Source of the DNA: Bacteroidia bacterium
Lineage (GTDB): Bacteria > Bacteroidota > Bacteroidia > JABDFU01
Reading direction: 5' to 3'
Length of the DNA: 5,834 bases
Assembly (NCBI GenBank): GCA_020849195.1
Contig: JADLGT010000028.1
Location: 1 to 5,834 of the forward strand
Of the stretch, positions 1 to 5,584 are shown piece by piece (within the stretch, counting starts at the first letter, position 1; each line of letters starts with the position of its first letter). Under the pieces are notes generated by a model. That model was not told the origin of the DNA. It saw only the letters and a list, made by a program, of their open reading frames with translations, and made no database searches. The position numbers and the translations under genes were made by a program.

Positions 1-360
1 AGGGTTTGGATCGGGTAAAATAAATGAGCCGCTTTTTAACCCAACGCAAATTTGGTTATCATCCGGGTATATATCTTGAAACCCATTAGGTTTTTTTGCA
101 GTAACACACACATAATTATGTTCTGTTGTAGTATTCAGCCTGGGTGCAGTGCTTAAAGTATAAGAGGTAAGTCCGGCTATGCTTAAATTTCCATTCCACG
201 TTTCTTTAAATCCGTTATCACCTTCAATATCCACAACAAAATCAGCAGTTGTAAGCGGACGCGTAGATTTATTGCCAAAACTTAATGAAATGTTTAAAAA
301 ATTATCTGCATCAACTGCAGCCTGTACTTGAAGCAGCGCCATATCATACACTGCATTTTG
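1..360 (-). other. Beta-rich segment between the PKD array and the missing C-terminus
   Basis: Residues 888-1007 lack the PKD pattern. The segment reads as alternating strands (LLQVQAAVD, FLNISLSFGN, FVVDIEG, YVCVTAKKPNG) with two cysteines at 972 and 992. It resembles the CARDB/DUF11-like beta modules sometimes found just before the T9SS sorting domain, but I do not recognise it with certainty. The final DPNP could be the beginning of the sorting domain linker. Confidence 0.5.
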
Positions 361-3027
361 TATTTGGAAACTTTTACTAATTGTATTTGTACAGCCTTTA
401 CTATCGGTTATAACTAAATTAATAATGTAAAGACCCGTATCCTGATAAATATGTGTAGGCGCCGACAAAGTGCTTGTACCTGTATCACCAAAATTCCATT
501 TGTATTTTATTGCACCAACAGATTGATCGGTAAAGTTTACTGTTAAAGGCGGGTTGCCAAACAATGGAGAAAAGTCAAATCCCGGCGTAGGAAGACCATT
601 AATGGTAAATGTACGTGTTGTTGAATCTTTACAACCTTCTACCGAAGCAACCACAAGTTTTGCGTTGTGTGTACCTGTGGTTGTAAATGTGCTTGATGTT
701 TTTTTTAAAGTTGAATTTATTGTTCCGTCAAAAGTCCATTTCCAATTTGCTGTTGATGACAAATTAACAACCGAGCTATCGCTAAAACCAATAGAGCTGT
801 TTACGCAATAAGGACCTGAAAGTCCGATTTTGGCTATGGGTTTACTGTTTATGTTTAGTGTTTTTAAAATTGTGTCGGAACAGCCGTTGTTTGCCGCAAC
901 AATGTATTTGACCAAATAAGGACCAATAATAGTATATGTGTGGATAGGATTTTTAACCGTACCTACCGGAGTTCCATCTCCAAAGTTTGTGCTGAACGAT
1001 TGAAGTATTGCAGGAGATAGTACAGAAGAACTATCTGTAAAATACACTTTTTGTTTTTCGCAGGTTACCGATGTAGTAAAATTTACCTGAGGTGTCGATT
1101 GAACTACAACAGGTTTTGTAAGCGAATCGGAACAGCCCTTATTATTTTTAACAACATATTTTACCAAATAACCGCCCGGATTAGCAAACAAATGGGTTGG
1201 ATTTACAAGCGTTGAGCTATTATTCGCACCGCTTCCGAGATCAGCAAAATTCCACAGGTACGACTGGGCTGCATAGCCTTTTAAATTTAGAATTGATGTG
1301 AACTTAGCTGTATTTCCGCTGCAAGCCAATGTGTTTGAAAAATTTACAGCCGGTTTTGGATAGACATGTAGTTGAATGGTTGTATCCTTCGAACAACCCG
1401 CATCAGTTGTAACCGTAAGTTTAACATTGAACAAGCCTGTATCAGGCAAGAGATACAAATGTTTGGGCGATGGCAGTACGGAAGTTGTTGCATCGCCAAA
1501 ACTCCATAGGTAATTGGTAATAGTGTTTCCCGATGGCGCAGCCGACAAATCTGTTAGTACAACCGAGTCTCCGGCACACTTAACAGAGTTATAAACAAAA
1601 CTCGATTTAGGTGCAATGCCCGAAATAGTAATGTTTACAGTGTCTTTGGCCACACAGCCAAGCGAATCGGTAGCGATTAACGAATATTGGCCGGAACTCA
1701 TAACAGGTATTGAAGCACTTGTTGCTCCGGTTGACCATTGGTATGTTTTTGTTTGCAATGCACCGGCAGCCAAAGCAATGGTATTGCCCGCACAGAAGGT
1801 GGTGTCGGGGCCAAGTGTGGCAGCTATGGGGTAATTGTTAAGCTGAATATTTACTGTATCCGAGGTTATGCTACACCCCGAAGTATCCATTACTTTTACA
1901 TAATATTTCCCTGCTTGGGTAATTGTAAAAATAGAATCGGAGGAGTTGTCTTGCCATTGAAAAGAGTACATATTTTTTGGCAAAAGGGTGTTCCATTTCA
2001 AATTTTTTCCTTCGCATAGGAAACTATTCGCCAAAGGAGGATTAGACGAAGGGTAAGTAACTAATATTGTATCTGAAGACCAAAAGCCAAAAATATCCAT
2101 GGCGCTAACCCAGTATGTTCCGGATTTATTTATCGTAATACTCGAAACAGTATCCCCTGTTGACCATAAATAATTATCGTAGGGCTTATCTAGCGAAATC
2201 GTATGTGAACAAAAGCTAGTGAGTGTTGTATCTATGCCTAAATATGGTTTTCCAGAATACTTTTCATTTAAGTATGAATATATTGAAGTACGGTCAACAT
2301 TAGAAATACTTTGTTCATAAATCAGAACCTCATTTATTGCCCCATTCAAATTTGACCCGCCTTCATAGTCAATGCCTAAATAGGCATTCAGTGCCAAAGT
2401 AGGTATGTAACTTGGTACAGAGGCTATGGCCGATACTAAAACATTGTTGATGTATATCTTTATACTATCAGTCCTCACTTGTATCTCATATAAGTAAAAA
2501 TTATTGATGGCCGGAGGAGCGTTTGGAATTTGAAAATATCTGAGTCCAAAATCCCGATTAGCCACATAATTGAATGTCCCACTCCCGTTATCAGTCCCTC
2601 CTGCTTCAAATCCCATTTCCAAGACGCTGCTATCCAATGGAGTAGCGGCAAGCCTAAATAATCCATTATAATTTTTTCGCACATTGTTTTTTCCTATGAT
2701 AAAAAAAGTAAATCCTTGTCTAAAGTCGATTTTCAACAGGCTTTTTAAATACGTTGACGATCCGTTAAAGAGTAGGGCGGGTTTATTATTAAACACAGAA
2801 TCCTTCCACAAAGGTTTGCTAATAGAGTTTTCTTGAGTAAAGTGATTGTTTTTTCCACTCCCATCGCTCCATTGCTGAACATTTTTACTTAAATCATAAA
2901 CAAGCCCTGAATCAGCTTTTAGCCACAATAGAAGATTTGTTTTGGGAATTTGAGAAAAAACAAAGCAATTAAAATTAAATATCGCAATCATTAAAATTGT
3001 TGTTCTTTGCAGTAATTTCATCCGCAT
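1..3027 (-). CDS. Large secreted multi-PKD/LamG-like surface protein, probable T9SS cargo (C-terminus cut off by the window edge)
   Basis: Reading the minus strand in frame gives more than 1000 codons without a stop, from the start to window base 1. Residue numbers here count from the ATG at 3021. A second in-frame ATG lies two codons upstream at 3027; it directly follows an A-rich stretch and is taken as the start, while an in-frame TAA at 3045-3043 excludes anything earlier. Order of parts: signal peptide 1-23 (hydrophobic core ILMIAIF, likely cut VFS|Q); concanavalin A/LamG-like domain about 28-256; eight PKD/Ig-like domains about 268-887; another beta-type segment 888-1007. The last visible residues, ILPDPNP, resemble the start of a T9SS sorting domain, but that domain itself is outside the window. 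Such proteins are exported across the outer membrane and act as adhesins, in gliding, or in binding polymers. No catalytic domain is visible, so the specific role is unknown. The gene is divergent from the pse operon. Confidence 0.9.
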   Translation of the reverse strand, partial: MRMKLLQRTTILMIAIFNFNCFVFSQIPKTNLLLWLKADSGLVYDLSKNVQQWSDGSGKNNHFTQENSISKPLWKDSVFNNKPALLFNGSSTYLKSLLKIDFRQGFTFFIIGKNNVRKNYNGLFRLAATPLDSSVLEMGFEAGGTDNGSGTFNYVANRDFGLRYFQIPNAPPAINNFYLYEIQVRTDSIKIYINNVLVSAIASVPSYIPTLALNAYLGIDYEGGSNLNGAINEVLIYEQSISNVDRTSIYSYLNEKYSGKPYLGIDTTLTSFCSHTISLDKPYDNYLWSTGDTVSSITINKSGTYWVSAMDIFGFWSSDTILVTYPSSNPPLANSFLCEGKNLKWNTLLPKNMYSFQWQDNSSDSIFTITQAGKYYVKVMDTSGCSITSDTVNIQLNNYPIAATLGPDTTFCAGNTIALAAGALQTKTYQWSTGATSASIPVMSSGQYSLIATDSLGCVAKDTVNITISGIAPKSSFVYNSVKCAGDSVVLTDLSAAPSGNTITNYLWSFGDATTSVLPSPKHLYLLPDTGLFNVKLTVTTDAGCSKDTTIQLHVYPKPAVNFSNTLACSGNTAKFTSILNLKGYAAQSYLWNFADLGSGANNSSTLVNPTHLFANPGGYLVKYVVKNNKGCSDSLTKPVVVQSTPQVNFTTSVTCEKQKVYFTDSSSVLSPAILQSFSTNFGDGTPVGTVKNPIHTYTIIGPYLVKYIVAANNGCSDTILKTLNINSKPIAKIGLSGPYCVNSSIGFSDSSVVNLSSTANWKWTFDGTINSTLKKTSSTFTTTGTHNAKLVVASVEGCKDSTTRTFTINGLPTPGFDFSPLFGNPPLTVNFTDQSVGAIKYKWNFGDTGTSTLSAPTHIYQDTGLYIINLVITDSKGCTNTISKSFQIQNAVYDMALLQVQAAVDADNFLNISLSFGNKSTRPLTTADFVVDIEGDNGFKETWNGNLSIAGLTSYTLSTAPRLNTTTEHNYVCVTAKKPNGFQDIYPDDNQICVGLKSGSFILPDPNP
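361..2220 (-). repeat. Array of eight tandem PKD/Ig-like domains within the large surface protein
   Basis: Protein-level repeats, residues about 268-887, of roughly 60-90 residues each: D1 268-325, D2 331-394, D3 403-467, D4 470-554, D5 557-645, D6 646-727, D7 728-807, D8 811-887. Recurring signatures are a W-x-F/S core strand (YLWSFGD in D4, YLWNFAD in D5, YKWNFGD in D8), a P-x-H-x-(Y/F) strand, a T/P-G-x-(Y/F) turn, and a Gly-Cys near the end of D2 to D8. D1 to D3 are shorter and more Ig-like (QWSTG, LWSTG). The best PKD matches are D4, D6 and D8, which keep FGD. PKD arrays generally act as stalks or as protein and polymer binding modules. Domain borders are approximate. Confidence 0.8.
2254..2940 (-). 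other. Concanavalin A/LamG-like domain of the large surface protein
   Basis: Residues about 28-256 begin with the pattern LLLWLKADSGL followed by W51, SDGSGKNN and a PALLFNG strand. They end with AINEVLIYEQSIS and a YLNEKYSG tail. This opening ('lwl.ad.g ... W.D.SG') and closing ('E.liY...ls ... YL..KYg') are typical of LamG/concanavalin A-like lectin domains at the N-terminus of Bacteroidota surface proteins. They often bind carbohydrate, but the ligand cannot be read from sequence. The coding DNA is clearly more AT-rich than that of the PKD array that follows. Confidence 0.75.
2953..3021 (-). other. Signal peptide of the large surface protein
   Basis: Residues 1-23 form a classic Sec signal: a short basic start (MKLLQR), a hydrophobic core (ILMIAIF) and a probable signal peptidase I site after VFS, leaving an N-terminal Gln. 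Cys19 lies inside this region, but its context NFNC is not a lipobox, so a lipoprotein is unlikely. Using the alternative start at 3027 only adds Met-Arg in front. This places the protein outside the inner membrane, as required for a T9SS substrate. Confidence 0.8.
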
Positions 3028-3064
3028 ATATTTTTTATAAATTTACAACAAATAATTAAAAATA
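3028..3064. promoter_or_regulatory. Divergent intergenic gap with a weak promoter candidate for the pse operon
   Basis: These 37 bases separate the two divergent start codons and are almost entirely A and T. On the plus strand TAAATTTA at 3038-3045 differs by one base from the Bacteroidota -7 element TAnnTTTG. TTTC at 3016-3019, 18 bases upstream, is a weak match to the -33 TTTG. Together they would start transcription near 3051 and give a leader of about 14 bases. The -7 candidate is a perfect palindrome, so it reads the same for the opposite gene, but I see no matching -33 element on the minus strand. Both genes have A-rich leaders and no Shine-Dalgarno sequence, as usual in this phylum. 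In such AT-rich DNA a chance match is quite possible. Confidence 0.3.
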
Positions 3065-4084
3065 ATGTTGATTTATTTTCGGGCAGATTCCAACTATATG
3101 ATTGGATCAGGGCATCTCAAAAGAAGCCTTGCTATTTCATCCATTCTCAATAAAAAATTCAAAACGGCTTTTCTGCTGCCTAAAAACAACAGATCAATTG
3201 AAAAAGAGATAAGAAAACAAGTTGATTTAATATTTTATACTACTAAAAAAACTGATTTATTGGCTGAAGCTATTGAGATTAAAAAACATTTAACACCATG
3301 CGACATTATTGTTCTTGATGGGTATGGTTACACTGAAAAGTATCAAAAAATAATTCAAGAGTCCGGATGCAAAATAGTTTGTATTGACGACATTCATTCT
3401 TACCATTTTTTAGCTGACGCTGTTATCAATCATGCCGAAGGCGTAAAAAAAGAATACTACTCAAAAGAGGACTACACCAGGTTGTATCTTGGAATGAAGT
3501 ATCTTATTATAAATCCCCTGTTTTTAAATAAAAAATTTAGGAGAGGGATTAAAAAAGAAGGTGAATGTTTTGTCAACATGGGTGGAGCAGACCCCTTTAA
3601 TATTACTTTTAAAATTGTACGTGCTTTGGAAATAGATAACCCCTTCAAAAAAATTCATTTAGTTATTGGCAAACTAAATCCTTATAAAAAAGAACTCTAT
3701 CGTTCTATTAAAACAAATAAACTGAACGTAAAAATATACCAGGGAGTACCTCAATCTAAAATAGCCTCTCTGATGCACAACTGCGAAATGGCCATCTGTC
3801 CATCCAGCACCATAGCGCTTGAGGCCTGCTCAGTTGGAGTAGGTTTAATGACAGGTATTACAGCAGACAATCAAAGCGACATATACAATGGGTTAATTAA
3901 AAAAAAATGCGCGTTTGATCTTGGAGATCTAAACCGGTTAAATGCAACACAGTTATCAAAAAAAATTAAATTATACGCCTCTAAAAAAAAAGCAATTAAA
4001 CAAGTAATTTTCCGGCAAAAAAAGGCTATTGATGGAAAATCACCCGATCGTATTATGAAAATTTTTCAAAGTCTCTCAAAATGA
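3065..4084 (+). CDS. pseG: PseG, UDP-2,4-diacetamido-2,4,6-trideoxy-beta-L-altropyranose hydrolase
   Basis: Cytoplasmic enzyme of pseudaminic acid synthesis that cleaves UDP from the diacetylated altrose sugar, freeing the substrate for PseI. It has a GT-B-like fold related to MurG. The 339-residue product opens with FRADSNYMIGSGHLKR, the family's RAD...G.GH..R signature. His17 sits where the essential histidine of Campylobacter PseG lies. Further family motifs are CIDDIHSY (106-113), YLGMKYLIINP (141-151), MGGADPFN (172-179, nucleotide loop) and SSTIALEA (247-254, the C-terminal UDP-binding region). An in-frame TAA at 3053-3055 and the absence of another ATG fix the start. It is the first gene of the cluster and overlaps pseH by ATGA. 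It is Lys-rich and strongly AT-rich, with three runs of 8-9 A near its 3' end. It is longer than the roughly 275-residue Campylobacter enzyme. Family call is firm; exact substrate is inferred from the neighbours. Confidence 0.92.
   Translation: MLIYFRADSNYMIGSGHLKRSLAISSILNKKFKTAFLLPKNNRSIEKEIRKQVDLIFYTTKKTDLLAEAIEIKKHLTPCDIIVLDGYGYTEKYQKIIQESGCKIVCIDDIHSYHFLADAVINHAEGVKKEYYSKEDYTRLYLGMKYLIINPLFLNKKFRRGIKKEGECFVNMGGADPFNITFKIVRALEIDNPFKKIHLVIGKLNPYKKELYRSIKTNKLNVKIYQGVPQSKIASLMHNCEMAICPSSTIALEACSVGVGLMTGITADNQSDIYNGLIKKKCAFDLGDLNRLNATQLSKKIKLYASKKKAIKQVIFRQKKAIDGKSPDRIMKIFQSLSK
4081..4084 (+). other. ATGA start/stop overlap coupling pseG and pseH
   Basis: The pseH ATG (4081-4083) shares bases with the pseG TGA (4082-4084). 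This arrangement usually means that ribosomes ending pseG re-initiate on pseH. No Shine-Dalgarno sequence precedes it, only the A-rich end of pseG. Confidence 0.8.
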
Positions 4085-4548
4085 TTCAATTCAGATATGC
4101 CTCTCAAGACGATATTCATCTGTTGTTCAGGTGGGCAAATGACGAACTGGTTCGTGAAAATTCCTTTAACACCGACGCCATAAACATTAAAGAACATACG
4201 CTATGGTTTGAAGCTATTCTTAACTCTAAAACTGATCTAATCTATATATTTACAAATGAGAATTTGGATCCTATTGGGAATGTACGAATTTATAATTCGA
4301 ATGATGAAATTATAATTGGCATAGCAATTGATCAAAATTTCAGGGGAAGATCATTCGGCGCAATTATGTTAACTTTAGCAACCAAAGACTATTTCAAACA
4401 AAAGAAGAATAAGCAAATTTCAGCATACATTAAAAAAACAAATCTGCCATCATTGAATATTTTTCTAAAAGCAGGATTTAAATTCGAAAAAAATATTTCC
4501 ATTCATGGGAATGAATGTGTAAAAACTGTGTTAGTAAATGAAGATTGA
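4081..4548 (+). CDS. pseH: PseH-like GNAT N-acetyltransferase (UDP-4-amino sugar N-acetyltransferase)
   Basis: A 155-residue single-domain GNAT protein of the RimJ/RimL-like type. In the pathway PseH transfers acetyl from acetyl-CoA to the 4-amino group of UDP-4-amino-4,6-dideoxy-N-acetyl-beta-L-altrosamine, making the PseG substrate. Visible features: an N-terminal FRYASQDDIHLLFRWAND strand-helix typical of the sugar-modifying subgroup, HTLWFE (39-44), a central strand with GIAIDQNF, the acetyl-CoA loop RGRSFG (88-93), and a C-terminal NLPSLNIFLKAGFKFE (121-136) that matches the usual 'N..s...y.k.GF' motif. The loop has Ser91 where most family members have Gly. Its start overlaps the pseG stop as ATGA, suggesting translational coupling, and its end overlaps pseI by 11 bases. 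GNAT membership is certain; the PseH role rests mainly on position between pseG and pseI. A different acyl donor cannot be excluded. Confidence 0.85.
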   Translation: MIQFRYASQDDIHLLFRWANDELVRENSFNTDAINIKEHTLWFEAILNSKTDLIYIFTNENLDPIGNVRIYNSNDEIIIGIAIDQNFRGRSFGAIMLTLATKDYFKQKKNKQISAYIKKTNLPSLNIFLKAGFKFEKNISIHGNECVKTVLVNED

Positions 4549-5578
4549 TCTTAAGGGTATAAATATTGGAGAAAAGTATTTCCCTTTTATCATTGCCGAA
4601 ATGAGCGGCAATCACAATCATTCCATTGAACGTGCCGTTTCCATTGTTGATGCGGTTGCAGATGCAGGAGCTCACGCTATAAAACTTCAAACCTATACCG
4701 CAGATACACTTACCATTCAGGGCGCTTATACTATAACTGATAAAAAATCGCTATGGTATGGTAAAGAGCTATATGACCTCTACAAAGAAGCTTATACCCC
4801 ATGGGAGTGGCATGAAAAACTTTTTGCAAGAGCAAAAGAAAAAGGCATTATTTGTTTCAGTACTCCTTTTGACGAAACGTCTGTTGACTTTCTTGAAAAA
4901 CTTGGCAATCCTATTTATAAGATAGCTTCGTTCGAAAACAACTATCATCATTTACTTCAAAAAGTGGCGCAAACCGGTAAGCCCGTTATCATGTCAACCG
5001 GTATAAGTACCAGAGAAGAACTTACTGAATCTGTTGATGTACTGCGCCGAAATGGTTGCACTGAACTTACTTTACTCAAATGCACCAGCAGCTATCCTGC
5101 ATCTCCTGAATCAAGCAATATCAATACCATCCCTGATCTTCAAAAAACATTTAATTGCCAAGTGGGGCTTTCTGACCACACATTAGGTATTGGCGTTGCT
5201 GTTGCATCAATAGCATTGGGAGCTGTTGTTATCGAGAAACATTTTACCCTCGACAGATCGGAAGGAGGAGTTGACAGCGCTTTTTCTCTTGAACCTCATG
5301 AGCTGAAACTGTTGGTTGATGAAACTAAGCGAGCCTGGCTTTCCCTTGGGAAAATAAGCTACGACATAACGCAGGAAGAAGAGGGATCAAGGGCATTTAA
5401 AAGATCGATCTATGCTTCCGCTAACATAAAAAAAGGAGAGGAATTAGGGAGGGACAATATACGTATCATTCGTCCCGGATTTGGCTTAGCTCCTAAATTT
5501 TACGATCAGGTTGTCGGCAAAAAAGCCAAAACAGATATAAAAACAGGCACGCCACTTACACGAGATCTCATTGAATAA
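4538..5578 (+). CDS. pseI: PseI, pseudaminic acid synthase (NeuB family)
   Basis: Condenses 2,4-diacetamido-2,4,6-trideoxy-L-altrose with phosphoenolpyruvate to give pseudaminic acid, using a divalent metal in a TIM barrel. The 346-residue product is the usual family length. Motifs in order: IIAEMSGNHN (18-27, Glu21 in the active site), KLQTYTADTLT (49-59, the PseI form rather than the sialate or legionaminate form), SLWYGKELYDLYKEAYTPWEWH, FSTPFDETSVDFLE, KIASFEN, STGIS, LLKCTSSYPA (179-188), GLSDHTLG with His214 and EKHFTL with His235 (likely metal ligands), GGVDSAFSLEP, then a C-terminal SAF/antifreeze-like domain from about 285 with IRPGFGL (Arg312 likely contacts substrate). An in-frame TAA at 4535-4537 immediately before the ATG forces this start, so the 11-base overlap with pseH is real. 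GC content rises sharply here compared with pseG and pseH. Confidence 0.96.
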   Translation: MKIDLKGINIGEKYFPFIIAEMSGNHNHSIERAVSIVDAVADAGAHAIKLQTYTADTLTIQGAYTITDKKSLWYGKELYDLYKEAYTPWEWHEKLFARAKEKGIICFSTPFDETSVDFLEKLGNPIYKIASFENNYHHLLQKVAQTGKPVIMSTGISTREELTESVDVLRRNGCTELTLLKCTSSYPASPESSNINTIPDLQKTFNCQVGLSDHTLGIGVAVASIALGAVVIEKHFTLDRSEGGVDSAFSLEPHELKLLVDETKRAWLSLGKISYDITQEEEGSRAFKRSIYASANIKKGEELGRDNIRIIRPGFGLAPKFYDQVVGKKAKTDIKTGTPLTRDLIE

Positions 5579-5584
5579 ATATAT

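Noticed and set aside
554..2019. Plus-strand open frames at 554-811, 1616-1834 and 1738-2019
   Set aside because: They lie antisense within the long minus-strand gene, show no recognisable protein features, and the opposite strand encodes a clear domain array.
361..2220. CRISPR or DNA-level satellite repeat in the minus-strand gene
   Set aside because: The repeats are at protein level, diverged and 60-90 residues long; there are no identical short repeats with regular spacers.
2475..2684. Minus-strand open frame of about 69 codons
   Set aside because: It overlaps the LamG-coding part of the large gene in a different frame and has no family features.
2953..3021. Lipoprotein signal because of the Cys in the leader of the surface protein
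   Set aside because: The residues before Cys19 (FNF-N) do not fit a lipobox, while VFS|Q fits signal peptidase I.
4538..5578. Sialic or legionaminic acid synthase instead of PseI
   Set aside because: The YTADTLT and SLWYGKELYDLYKEAYTPWEWH motifs are the pseudaminate synthase form, and the adjacent PseG-type hydrolase fits pseudaminic acid rather than the hydrolysing epimerases of the other pathways.
5579..5584. Terminator or promoter between pseI and pseF
   Set aside because: The gap is six bases (ATATAT) and no hairpin with a T run is present.
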